64,000 nucleotides of DNA from Endomicrobium sp. Lineage in GTDB: Bacteria > Elusimicrobiota > Endomicrobiia > Endomicrobiales > Endomicrobiaceae. Below are positions 53,787 through 64,000 of this stretch, in pieces. The stretch covers positions 124,001 through 188,000 of the forward strand of contig JAISJB010000001.1 in NCBI GenBank assembly GCA_031261715.1. Reading direction: 5' to 3'. The position numbers were made by a program, and so were the translations under genes. Numbering within the stretch: the stretch's first letter is position 1; every line of letters starts with the position of its first letter. A model generated the notes under the pieces. The model was given only the letters and a program-made list of their open reading frames with translations, ran no database searches and was not told the DNA's origin.

Positions 53787-54616
53787 TTACACTCCTTGTG
53801 GAACTTAAATCTATCATTAGCTATTTTCTCTAAATTATTAAAAATTTTCAATCTAGAGATAACTTCATCCCAATTAATGGAATGTGCATTAAATTCAGGA
53901 CCATCTGTACAAACAAATTTTATAGACTGATCAACAGTAAGCCTACATGAACCACACATACCAGTTCCATCTAACATTATAGTATTCATTGAAACTAATG
54001 TTGGTATATTCTGCTTTTTTGTTATTTCTGAAACTGCTTTCATCATTAATAATGGCCCTACTGTATACACCATATCTATTTTATTTTGTGCTAAAGTTTC
54101 TTTTAAAACATCTGTTACAAATCCTTTATGACCATAAGTCCCATCGTTTGTAGTAAACAATATTGAATGACTTACTTTTCGTAATTCAGTTTCACATATA
54201 ATTAAACTTTTATTTCGCACTCCAACTATACTAATAATTGTATTTCCAATTTTTTTAAATTCTTTTAATACTGGTATAATTTCAGCAACTCCTATACCAC
54301 CAGCTATAGCAACTATTGTACCATGTTTAATAATATTTGTTGGATTGCCTAATGGGCCTAATATATCTTTAATATAAGCGCCTTTTGAAAGCGAAGCAAG
54401 TTCCATAGTACTCTTCCCAATTATTTGAAAAATTATTTTTATTAATCCATGTTTCTTATTAATACCAGCTATTGTTAAGGGTATACGCTCACTATATTGT
54501 TTAAGTCTTATAATAATGAATTGTCCAGCTTGTGCTATTTGTGCTATATCAGGAGCATAAATGTCATAACTAATTATTTTATCACACAGAATGATTTTGT
54601 TAAAAATTTTATACAC
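53768..54616 (-). CDS. nfnA: Ferredoxin:NADP oxidoreductase small-subunit-like protein (NfnA/SudB type)
   Basis: FAD/NAD-binding ferredoxin-reductase fold with a C-terminal [2Fe-2S] cluster. 282 aa. Seen: AQAGQFIIIRLKQYSERIPLTIAG (FAD region), LGPLGNP, IAGGIGVAEIIPVLKEF (NAD site), and cluster ligands in MLDGTGMCGSCRLTV with a third Cys in FVCTDGPEF. This fits NfnA (NfnS)/sulfide dehydrogenase subunits. A Cys/His-rich tail (KECKCHKQH) is unusual. Partner is the downstream gltA/nfnB gene, overlapping by 19 nt. The 219 bp before it hold a palindromic promoter-like element but no gene. Confidence 0.86.
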   Translation of the reverse strand: MYKIFNKIILCDKIISYDIYAPDIAQIAQAGQFIIIRLKQYSERIPLTIAGINKKHGLIKIIFQIIGKSTMELASLSKGAYIKDILGPLGNPTNIIKHGTIVAIAGGIGVAEIIPVLKEFKKIGNTIISIVGVRNKSLIICETELRKVSHSILFTTNDGTYGHKGFVTDVLKETLAQNKIDMVYTVGPLLMMKAVSEITKKQNIPTLVSMNTIMLDGTGMCGSCRLTVDQSIKFVCTDGPEFNAHSINWDEVISRLKIFNNLEKIANDRFKFHKECKCHKQH

Positions 54617-54755
54617 TACCTTCTCCTATAAATTATTTTATTACAATCATTTTCTTTTTCTCATTTAACATATTTAATTTATTACTTTATAAACCGTATT
54701 TTATTTTTCAAAAATTTTTTTCAATTTAGTAATTTCTATAAAATAATTTCATAAC

Positions 54756-54783
54756 TTGACAAATTAGATCTATCTATTATAAT
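54756..54783 (+). promoter_or_regulatory. Consensus sigma-70 promoter facing no plus-strand gene
   Basis: TTGACA (54756-54761), 16-nt spacer, TATAAT (54778-54783), all exact consensus. It reads toward the 3' end of ruvC on the opposite strand and no open frame follows. The -10 lies in a palindrome, CTATTATAATAG, which also gives a TATAAT on the minus strand that could serve nfnA. It could make an antisense RNA to ruvC-yebC or be a relic. Confidence 0.55.
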
Positions 54784-54835
54784 AGTTGATGTTAAACGTT
54801 AAAATACTTTACAATATAAATAAAATAATCTAAAA

Positions 54836-55312
54836 TTACCATTCAATGTTGTTGATATGACATATTGCTATTGCTAATGCATCTGCAATATCATCTGGTT
54901 TTAGTATTGTTTTTAAATTTAATAAATCTTTGACCATGTCTTGAATTTGTTTTTTAGAAGCATTGCCATTACCAGTTAAAGTTAATTTTATTAATTTAGG
55001 ATTATATTCAAAGAGTGGAATTTGCTGTAAAGATATAGTTAATATCATAACTCCTCTAGCTTGTGCTATAGCAAGAATATTTTTAGTTAATTTCATAAAA
55101 AACAATTCCTCTATTGCAATAATATGAGGTTTATACTGTGTAATAACAAACTGTAATTTATTATGTATTTCTGCTAAACGTACACCAACACTAGAATTAG
55201 AATGAGTTTCAATACACCCACAATCAATAAAAGTAAATTTATCTCTTGAATATGCATTAAGAACTCCCCATCCAGTTAAAGCAATTCCTGGATCTATTCC
55301 TAGAATTATCAT
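54836..55312 (-). CDS. ruvC: Crossover junction endonuclease RuvC
   Basis: Resolves Holliday junctions with RuvAB. 158 aa. Acidic triad and surroundings: ILGIDPGIALTGWGVL (Asp), IAIEELFF (Glu), and KPDDIADALAIAICH (two Asp). Also QARGVMILTI. Intact. Lies 8 nt after yebC, the common yebC-ruvC pair; ruvA and ruvB do not follow here. Confidence 0.95.
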   Translation of the reverse strand: MIILGIDPGIALTGWGVLNAYSRDKFTFIDCGCIETHSNSSVGVRLAEIHNKLQFVITQYKPHIIAIEELFFMKLTKNILAIAQARGVMILTISLQQIPLFEYNPKLIKLTLTGNGNASKKQIQDMVKDLLNLKTILKPDDIADALAIAICHINNIEW

Positions 55313-55320
55313 ATCAGATA

Positions 55321-56055
55321 TTATAAAGTACTAAAATTAGTATGTATATTTGTAACATCTTCATATTCATTTAATGCATGTAAAAAGGCCTCAAATAATT
55401 CTATATCACCATCATTTTTTCCAGTAACTTTTATTTTTGGTATCATCTTAATACTATTTTGATGTATATCTATATTATTTGTAAGCAAAGTTTGTTTTAC
55501 ATTATTCAATTCGTTTAAAGGTATAAGTAATTCATACATATGATTGATTAATTCTATATTAAAATCATTATTGATATTTGTGTTCAAAACTATATCAATT
55601 AATTTATTTTCATCAATTATAGTTTGATCAATAAGAATACAAGCTTTTTTATCAAATAACCAACTAACGCATCCATTATGTCCAAGATTACCGTGATATT
55701 TAGAAAAAATTTTTCTTAATTCTGATGCTGTTCTATTTTTATTATTAGTTAGTACTTCAATAATAACTGCTATACCAAAAGGGCCATATCCCTCATAACA
55801 TACGTCTTCAAATTGTGTTGTATTTAAATCCCTAATACTTCGTTGAATAGCATTTTTAATATTGTCCTGTGGCATATTATATTCTTTAGCATTTGCTATT
55901 GCTTTTTTTAAACGAGCATTACTTTCAATTTTTGAGCCACCTTCTTTAACAGCTATGACAATATCTCTAATAAGCTTATTAAAAATCTTACCTCGTTTAG
56001 TATCTATTAACATTTTTTTATGTTTAATTCCTGACCATTTACTATGTCCAGACAT
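55321..56055 (-). CDS. yebC: YebC/PmpR-family regulatory protein
   Basis: Cytosolic protein that in other bacteria regulates transcription or helps translation through proline stretches. 244 aa. Opening MSGHSKWSGIKHKK is diagnostic; also GKIFNKLIRDI, MPQDNIKNAIQRS, YEGYGPFGIAVIIEVLTNNKNRTASELR, with a divergent C-terminal domain. Upstream of ruvC by 8 nt; 41 nt downstream of the ATP synthase operon. Confidence 0.95.
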   Translation of the reverse strand: MSGHSKWSGIKHKKMLIDTKRGKIFNKLIRDIVIAVKEGGSKIESNARLKKAIANAKEYNMPQDNIKNAIQRSIRDLNTTQFEDVCYEGYGPFGIAVIIEVLTNNKNRTASELRKIFSKYHGNLGHNGCVSWLFDKKACILIDQTIIDENKLIDIVLNTNINNDFNIELINHMYELLIPLNELNNVKQTLLTNNIDIHQNSIKMIPKIKVTGKNDGDIELFEAFLHALNEYEDVTNIHTNFSTL

Positions 56056-56096
56056 AATATTTAATAAAATCCTTTTATCAATTAAGATATTTTTAA

Positions 56097-56399
56097 TTAT
56101 AATTTTAACAACAATATATTAGAAAGTTTATTTAAAAGTAATTTATTTTTAGCAGTTATATAATTATTTAGTAAAATCCATATATTATTGTTACATATTT
56201 CAACAAATCCGCCAGTTATATTAATTTGTGTTTCTTTAATTACTGTTTTTATTAAAACTTTGCCATTATGTAATTTTGTAATAAAATTTACATGATTTGG
56301 CAAAATAGCAATTTGTCCATTAATAGTAGGCAAAATAATACGTAATACGTCATTTTCACTGAATATAATATCTTCTATAGATAAAATTTTCAATATCAT
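56097..56399 (-). CDS. atpC: ATP synthase epsilon subunit, short C-terminus
   Basis: Part of the central stalk of F1, linking gamma to the c ring. 100 aa against the usual 130-140. The N-terminal beta-sandwich is present (LPTINGQIAILPNHVNFIT, then GGFVEI), but the C-terminal two-helix hairpin, which in many bacteria blocks ATP hydrolysis, is reduced to about 20 residues. The stop is clear at 56097, so this is not a sequencing break at the window's end. Last gene of the operon, 4 nt after atpD. Confidence 0.9.
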   Translation of the reverse strand: MILKILSIEDIIFSENDVLRIILPTINGQIAILPNHVNFITKLHNGKVLIKTVIKETQINITGGFVEICNNNIWILLNNYITAKNKLLLNKLSNILLLKL

Positions 56400-56403
56400 A
56401 GCA

Positions 56404-58623
<2,220 letters not shown>

Positions 58624-58649
<26 letters not shown>

Positions 58650-60168
58650 AATTATTAAGCTTCTTAAAATGCACTATTGTATCTTGTAATTCTCTTTGTA
58701 GGTTCTTATCTATTTCTTTTATTGTAAGTAATTTTTCAATAATTAATGTCTGTTCTTGTTTGAAAAAACATATTAACTGTTGTTCAACTTTATTAAGTAT
58801 AGAAATATCTATGTCATCAAATAAACCTGATGTAACAGAAAAAATTGATAATATTTCAGAAACTTCGTCATATGGTTTATACTGTGATTGTTTTAATATT
58901 TCAATAATTTTTTCTCCTCTTTGTAAAATCTTTAATGTATTCTTATCTAAATCATTGCCTAATTGAGTAAATGCTTGTAATTCTCTGAATTGGGATAATT
59001 CTAATCTAATAGGAGCTGCTAGTTGTTTCATAGATTTGGTTTGTGCTGAACTACCAACACGTGATACAGATAATCCCACATTAATAGCAGGGCGTATTCC
59101 TGCATTAAATAAATCTGTTTCTAAATATATTTGTCCGTCAGTGATAGATATAATATTGGTTGGAATATATGCAGATAGATCATTTTCTTGCGTTTCAACA
59201 ATTGGTAGTGCTGTTAAAGTTCCTCCTCCTTTTTTTTCAGATAATTTAGCTGATCTTTCTAATAGTTTTGAATGAAGATAAAAAATATCGCCTGGATATG
59301 CTTCACGCCCTGATGGCCTTCTTATAAGCAATGAAATTTGTCTATATGCCCAAGCATGTTTAATTAAATCATCATAAACAACTAAAGCATCATCTCCTTT
59401 ATCCATAAAATATTCTCCTATTGCACATGCCACTAAAGGAGCAATATATTGCATTGAAATGTGATCTGAGGCAGTTGCTGCAACTATAATAGTGTACTTA
59501 AGAGCTCCATGTTCTATAAGTTTAGCTACAATAGAAGCTAAGCTTGATTGCTTTTGGCCTATAGAACAATATATACATATAACATTTTTATTATTTCTAA
59601 TATCTTGCTGTTGATTAATTATAGTATCTATTGCTATAGCCGTTTTTCCTGTACCTCGATCTCCAATAATAAGTTCGCGTTGCCCTCTTCCGATAGGGGT
59701 CATAATATCAATAGCTTTAATACCAGTTTTTAAAGGAGTATCAATTGCACTTCTTTGAGTTATATTAGGAGCTAATCTATCAATAGGATAACAAAGTGCT
59801 TGATTTTGTTGTAATATCTTACCATCTATTGCTTGTCCTAACGGATTGAGAACTCTACCTAATAAATCATTAGACACATTAATACTTAGTACTTCACCTG
59901 TAGCTTTTACTTTCATCCCACATGTTATGTGTTTTATAATTTTTAGTAAAATTATTGAAACATAGTCTTCATCAATATTGATTACTAAACCTATAGAACC
60001 CTCATCAAAAATTACTTTTTCATAATAACCAACATTCAAAAGACCTGAAGCTTTTACAATTTCATCTCCAATACTTTCAACTATACCAAAACTTATAAGC
60101 TCTGTAGGTGATGTTTTAATTAAATATAATTTTTCTTCAATTTTTTGTATTATCTCTTCTGGTTTCAT
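58624..60168 (-). CDS. atpA: ATP synthase alpha subunit
   Basis: Non-catalytic nucleotide-binding subunit of F1. 514 aa. P-loop IGDRGTGKTAIAID, preceded by TGIKAIDIMTPIGRGQRELI; YDDLIKHAWAYRQISLLIRRPSGREAYPGDIFYLHSKLLERSAKL (as RRPSGREAYPGD); and the signature NVGLSVSRVGSSAQTKSMK. C-terminal helical domain is complete. 7 nt after atpH. Confidence 0.97.
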
Positions 60169-60175
60169 AATTTAT

Positions 60176-60538
60176 TTACTTACTCTTTATTTGTTTTACA
60201 ATTCTTGTTATTAAAGTTGTTATAGTACAATCATAAATAGAGTAATTATATTCAATGTATATTCCTCCTATAATTTTCTTATCATTACGTATGCACCTAA
60301 CTTTATGATTTGAAAACATATTAATAATTTTATATTTATCATTGTCATTTAATATTCCAGCAAAGTATATAAAAACTGTTTTATTTTTTATTTCTTTGCA
60401 TAATAATGATTTAAATCGTTTAAGTTCTCTTATTGATAAATGAGAACAAATCCAATTTAAGCCATTGTCAGATAATTCGTTATGTTTAACAATAGATTGT
60501 ATAATGTTATTAATTTGTATTTTGGTCATATTGTACAT
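60176..60538 (-). CDS. atpH: ATP synthase delta subunit, shortened N-terminal domain
   Basis: Peripheral-stalk subunit (OSCP homologue) fixing F1 to the b subunits. Only 120 aa (or 117 from the Met at codon 4) against the usual 175-185. The C-terminal domain is recognisable in KKIIGGIYIEYNYSIYDCTI (the 'liGGi-i-igd-v-DgS' motif). The N-terminal helical bundle that binds the alpha subunits is cut to some 45 residues. Upstream is atpF, overlapping by up to 29 nt, so the missing part cannot simply be read from a longer frame. Position between atpF and atpA supports the identity. Confidence 0.82.
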   Translation of the reverse strand: MYNMTKIQINNIIQSIVKHNELSDNGLNWICSHLSIRELKRFKSLLCKEIKNKTVFIYFAGILNDNDKYKIINMFSNHKVRCIRNDKKIIGGIYIEYNYSIYDCTITTLITRIVKQIKSK

Positions 60539-61028
60539 GAATTTGTTTTAAAGCTCGCACAATCAATTGATGTTTTTCTGGTTCACTAAATAAATCAGAT
60601 AAAATTTTTTTTATCATTGTTTCAGCAACATTTACTGATAAATGTTCAATATCCCTTCTCATATTGTTGAATTCTTCATTAGATACATTTACAGCTTCGT
60701 CTATTATTTGTTTAGCTTGGTTATTAATATCTATTAAAGCTTTTTGCTTGAGTTTTTCTATATATTGTTGTGTTTCAAATAATAATTTACTTGCATCTTC
60801 TTGAGCATTGTTTATAATCTTGCTTTTTTCTTGCTTGATACTGTTCATAACTAATTTTATATGTTTAGCAGTCATTATAGATTTCTTTATTTGTAATTGT
60901 CTTTTATATAGAATTTTATGTAACGGTTTATAAAAAAATTTTTTAACTATAAATGCAATAATTAGAAAATTAATTATTTGAAATACAAATATACGTATAT
61001 CAAAACTAAATCTTTGTAATATGTTCAT
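60510..61028 (-). CDS. atpF: ATP synthase b subunit
   Basis: Peripheral-stalk membrane subunit. I start at ATG 61028 (MNILQRFSFD) with AAGGAATGT before it; the earlier ATG (61058) lies inside atpE. 172 aa. One membrane helix (~10-32, IRIFVFQIINFLIIAFIV), then a long charged coiled coil, typical of b. Between atpE (10 nt) and atpH (overlap). Confidence 0.9.
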   Translation of the reverse strand: MNILQRFSFDIRIFVFQIINFLIIAFIVKKFFYKPLHKILYKRQLQIKKSIMTAKHIKLVMNSIKQEKSKIINNAQEDASKLLFETQQYIEKLKQKALIDINNQAKQIIDEAVNVSNEEFNNMRRDIEHLSVNVAETMIKKILSDLFSEPEKHQLIVRALKQIHVQYDQNTN

Positions 61029-61038
61029 ACATTCCTTT

Positions 61039-61269
<231 letters not shown>

Positions 61270-61989
61270 TTAATTGTGATGATTATATGTGAATATATGC
61301 ATAAATACTATTGTAAGTATTACAAATATTACTGCTTGAACAACTGATACCATAAATTCTAAACATATAAAAGGAATAGGTATTATCAATGGAGCTAAAG
61401 AATATATTGTAGTTAAAACTTTTTCTCCAGCCAGCATGTTACCATATAAACGAAAAGAAAATGAAATTAGTTTTGCTATTTCATTAAATATTTCTAAAAG
61501 CCCTACAAACATAAAAATAGGGAAATATTGAAAATTAATAAATTTATTTAAATATTTTTTGATTCCAATATATTTAATACTTAAATAATGAGTTGCAATA
61601 ACAGATATTAATGACAATGCAAGTGTTAGATTTAAATCACTTGTAGCAGTTTTCAATATATGTACACTATGGCGATTTTGATAAAATTTCATTAAATCAA
61701 AGCCTGGTAGTTGAGCTGTAAAATTATTAATTAATATAAAAATGAAAAATGCAAATATCAATGGCATTATTGAGTGTAACCTATGACGTGAATTTGTTAT
61801 TTTGATAATAATATCTTCAAAAAAAACTACACTGTATTCTAATATAATTTGAAAATTATTTGGCATTATTTGCATTTTACGTTTTATGCTCCATATTAAT
61901 AACATTATTATGCAATCAACTATTAGAGTAGTTACAACTGTATTTGTAACTGGAAATCCGTTTAATTTTAATAACATATTAGAATACAT
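61270..61989 (-). CDS. atpB: ATP synthase a subunit
   Basis: Stator membrane subunit forming the proton half-channels. 239 aa with about five or six hydrophobic helices. Essential Arg is in SFSFRLYGNMLAGE; also NNFTAQLPG and the final helix with SVVQAVIFVILT (the conserved Gln near the C-terminus). First gene of the atpB-E-F-H-A-G-D-C operon; no atpI is seen. Ribosome site before either ATG (61989 or 61977) is poor. Confidence 0.95.
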   Translation of the reverse strand: MYSNMLLKLNGFPVTNTVVTTLIVDCIIMLLIWSIKRKMQIMPNNFQIILEYSVVFFEDIIIKITNSRHRLHSIMPLIFAFFIFILINNFTAQLPGFDLMKFYQNRHSVHILKTATSDLNLTLALSLISVIATHYLSIKYIGIKKYLNKFINFQYFPIFMFVGLLEIFNEIAKLISFSFRLYGNMLAGEKVLTTIYSLAPLIIPIPFICLEFMVSVVQAVIFVILTIVFMHIFTYNHHN

Positions 61990-62028
61990 ATTAATATTAC
62001 TATATTTAAAATTTAATTATTTTTGATT

Positions 62029-62058
62029 ATTGTACTTAATTAATATATTATCAGTCAA
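62029..62058 (-). promoter_or_regulatory. Promoter of the ATP synthase operon
   Basis: Minus strand: TTGACT (62058-62053), 18-nt spacer, TACAAT (62034-62029). Transcription would start near 62022, some 30 nt before atpB. It lies between the argH stop and atpB. Confidence 0.6.
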
Positions 62059-62066
62059 TTATCTAA

Positions 62067-63404
62067 TTATTTTTCATATTGCAATTTTTGTTTTAAAATA
62101 TCAATTTGATGCAAAACAGATATTTTAGAAGTTCCTCCATAAGAATTTTTCATATTAACTATTTTATCTATATTCAAGTAATTAAATATGTCTTGTTCGA
62201 AAACTTGCGAAAATTTTTTGTATTCTTGCAATGAAAGATTATTAAAATCTTTTGATGTTTGTTGACAATATAAAACTATATTTTGTACTATTCCATGAGC
62301 CTGTCTAAATGGAACATTGTGCAATGATAGATAATCAGCTATTTCTGTTGCTAAAATAAACCCTTTTTCTGTACTTTGTAAAGTTTTGCGCTTAATAAAT
62401 TTTATACTTCGAAACATGTCATCTATTATACAAAGACAATCTGTAGTATTATCTAATGCATCAAATAAACAAGCCTTATCTTCTTGTAGATCTCTATTAT
62501 AAGCTAGAGGTAAGGCTTTCATTACTGTAATAATTGATATTAAATTTCCTAGAACTCTACCAAATCTGCCTCTAATAACTTCAGCGTAATCAGGATTACG
62601 TTTTTGTGGCATTATAGATGACCCAGAAGTAAATTTACTATCTATAGTAATATAACAAAATTCAGGATTTATCCATAAAATTATTTCTTCACATAATCTA
62701 GTTAAATGTATAAACATAACCACTATACAAAATATAAATTCTATAACAAAATCTCGATCGCTTACTGCATCTAAAGAATTGTTACTAATATTTTTAAAAT
62801 GTAACAATCTAGCAGTGTAATGTCTGTCTATATTAAATGATGTTCCAGCTAAAGCTGCACTTCCTAATGGTAAAACATCAATTCGTTTATAACAATCTAC
62901 GAAACGTTCTTTATCACGTTGCATCATCCATGCATAAGCAAGTATATAGTGAGAAGCCAAAATAGGCTGAGCATGTTGTAAATGAGTAAATCCTGGCATA
63001 ATAACATCAATATTTTCAATAGCCTTATTGATAAGAGTATTTTGAAAATGTGTTATTTTATTTTTAATATTTTTAAGTTCTTTTTTAAGATACAATCTTA
63101 AATCAGTGGTCACCTGATCATTTCTACTTCTAGCAGTATGCATTTTACCCCCAACACTTCCTATCCTATTAATAAGCTCTTTTTCTATTGCATAATGTAT
63201 ATCTTCATCGACAGGCAACTTCCATCCATTATGTAAATCATCTAAAATTGCTTCTAACCCAAGAATAATTTTTTTAGCATCTGATTTACTTATAATCTTA
63301 GATTTGCAAAGCATTTTAGTATGTGCTATAGAGCCTACAATATCAGCTTCTGCAAGTCTCTTATCAATATCAAACGAACTAATAAATTGATTAACACTTT
63401 TCAT
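62067..63404 (-). CDS. argH: Argininosuccinate lyase
   Basis: Last step of arginine synthesis: argininosuccinate to arginine and fumarate. 445 aa. Fumarase/aspartase-family signature FTSGSSIMPQKRNPD with the catalytic Ser loop; MHTARSRNDQVTTDLRLYL; TFTHLQHAQP-type GFTHLQHAQPILASHY with the catalytic His. Complete. Not adjacent to the argB-argD-argG group. AAGGAG lies 12 nt before the ATG. Confidence 0.96.
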   Translation of the reverse strand: MKSVNQFISSFDIDKRLAEADIVGSIAHTKMLCKSKIISKSDAKKIILGLEAILDDLHNGWKLPVDEDIHYAIEKELINRIGSVGGKMHTARSRNDQVTTDLRLYLKKELKNIKNKITHFQNTLINKAIENIDVIMPGFTHLQHAQPILASHYILAYAWMMQRDKERFVDCYKRIDVLPLGSAALAGTSFNIDRHYTARLLHFKNISNNSLDAVSDRDFVIEFIFCIVVMFIHLTRLCEEIILWINPEFCYITIDSKFTSGSSIMPQKRNPDYAEVIRGRFGRVLGNLISIITVMKALPLAYNRDLQEDKACLFDALDNTTDCLCIIDDMFRSIKFIKRKTLQSTEKGFILATEIADYLSLHNVPFRQAHGIVQNIVLYCQQTSKDFNNLSLQEYKKFSQVFEQDIFNYLNIDKIVNMKNSYGGTSKISVLHQIDILKQKLQYEK

Positions 63405-63475
63405 AGATTTTATTTACTCCTTATTTATTATAGTTTGTATTTAAATTATATTTAGCAATAAAAGTACAATAATTC

Positions 63476-64000
63476 CTATAATTCAATTGGAGTTCCAGTT
63501 GACATTACTAAATTTTTAAACTCTCTCATAAGTTTTATTGTTATTGGGCCTGGTTTACCAGACAAAATATATTTGAAATTTACTTTAACTACAGGTATGA
63601 GTTCTATAATAGTTCCAGTAATAAAACATTCATCTGCATTGTAAAGATTGTATATATTGATTCTTGTTTCTTTAACAATAAGATTTAATTTGTTTCTAGA
63701 AAGTTCTATAACTGTTTCTCTAGTTATTCCATCAAAGCAACCTTCAACAATAGAAGGGGTATACATGATTCCGTTTTTAATAATAAAGATATTGCTTGAA
63801 CTACATCCAATTATGTATCCTTCAGAATTTAATAAAATAGAATCATGAACATTGTGTTGTATGGCTTCCATTTTATATAACATATTATTTAAATAATTAA
63901 TTGATTTAATATGAAAATCTAAAGAATCATGTCTTACGTTCTTTAAAGGAAGTGTAATAACATTAATTCCATTAATATATAACGATTGTGTATATAAACA
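63476..64000 (-). CDS. ilvE: Class IV aminotransferase, probable branched-chain aminotransferase (N-terminus outside window)
   Basis: PLP fold-type IV enzyme; the last 174 residues are in the window, open in frame to the edge. Schiff-base Lys in HIKSINYLNN, then NSEGYIIGCSSSNIFIIKNG (family: EGxxxNxF), EGCFDGITRETVIELS, ADECFITGTIIELIPVVKV (the TGTaaEi-PV motif), and GPITIKLMREF. These are nearer to archaeal-type IlvE than to D-amino-acid aminotransferases, but the two subgroups cannot be separated without the N-terminus. The conserved Glu before the SSSN loop is Cys here. Confidence 0.85.
   Translation of the reverse strand, partial: CLYTQSLYINGINVITLPLKNVRHDSLDFHIKSINYLNNMLYKMEAIQHNVHDSILLNSEGYIIGCSSSNIFIIKNGIMYTPSIVEGCFDGITRETVIELSRNKLNLIVKETRINIYNLYNADECFITGTIIELIPVVKVNFKYILSGKPGPITIKLMREFKNLVMSTGTPIEL

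Overview
This window is one contiguous piece of a compact, very AT-rich bacterial chromosome (roughly 25-30% G+C by eye). It uses the standard genetic code: TGA serves as a stop, for example in the purS-like gene and lpdA. Genes are packed tightly, mostly on the minus strand, with many 4-30 nt overlaps. I see no phage, intact insertion sequence, CRISPR array, rRNA or toxin-antitoxin locus. Nearly every gene is recognisable housekeeping or central biosynthesis. The picture is a host-associated bacterium with a reduced genome that has kept amino-acid, purine and pyrimidine synthesis. A sugar-phosphate antiporter of the UhpC/UhpT/GlpT family, an 'archaeal-type' split glutamate synthase, Nfn-like flavoproteins, ferredoxins and oxygen-independent chemistry fit an anaerobic intracellular symbiont, such as those of gut protists. 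Endomicrobia/Elusimicrobiota are a plausible guess. Ribosomal protein L27 lacks the N-terminal extension typical of Firmicutes, which argues against that phylum. The taxonomic assignment is inference only.

Layout: 1-4.8 kb, translation and ribosome genes (pheT', pheS, rplT, rpmI, infC, tRNA-Val, obgE, rpmA, rplU). 4.8-7.5 kb, a plus-strand unit (aspartate-type aminotransferase, tRNA-Arg, tRNA-His, NUDIX hydrolase, YccA/BaxI-like membrane protein). 7.5-15.4 kb, tRNA-Asp, transketolase C-half, gpmA, mtaB, gcvT-lpdA, proS, greA. 15.4-20.1 kb, a 339-bp degraded gap and then the rpsB-tsf-pyrH-frr-(ferredoxin)-uppS-cdsA block. 20.2-28 kb, purine (purC, purS-like, purL, purQ) and arginine (argB, argD, argG) genes in one tight run. 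28-35.7 kb, Fe-S nuclease, rsmD, tRNA-Ala, UhpC-like transporter, pyrG, purF, nadE. 35.7-41.7 kb, carB and carA separated by an amino-acid permease with its own terminator. 41.7-46.9 kb, the five-gene glutamate synthase operon. 47-54.6 kb, M42 peptidase, pta, acyl-CoA synthetase, transketolase N-half, tpiA and an NfnAB/GltA-like pair. 54.8-62 kb, ruvC, yebC and the complete F-type ATP synthase operon. 62-64 kb, argH and a partial class IV (branched-chain) aminotransferase.

The genes suggest this metabolism: imported phosphorylated sugars enter glycolysis and the non-oxidative pentose-phosphate pathway (tpiA, gpmA, split transketolase). Acetyl groups are handled by Pta and an AMP-forming synthetase. 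Nitrogen is assimilated through ferredoxin- or NAD(P)H-linked glutamate synthase and feeds arginine, carbamoyl-phosphate, purine, CTP and NAD synthesis.

Points worth a second look are the non-AUG start of infC, an eroded switch II in ObgE, shortened delta and epsilon subunits of ATP synthase, Bacteroidetes/eukaryote-like carbamoyl-phosphate synthetase genes interrupted by a permease, the split transketolase halves 42 kb apart, the split PurL, a consensus promoter facing no gene, and the decayed gap where dxr/rseP often sit. I did not find a clear previously undescribed multi-gene system; most oddities are reductive or lateral-transfer signals in known machines.
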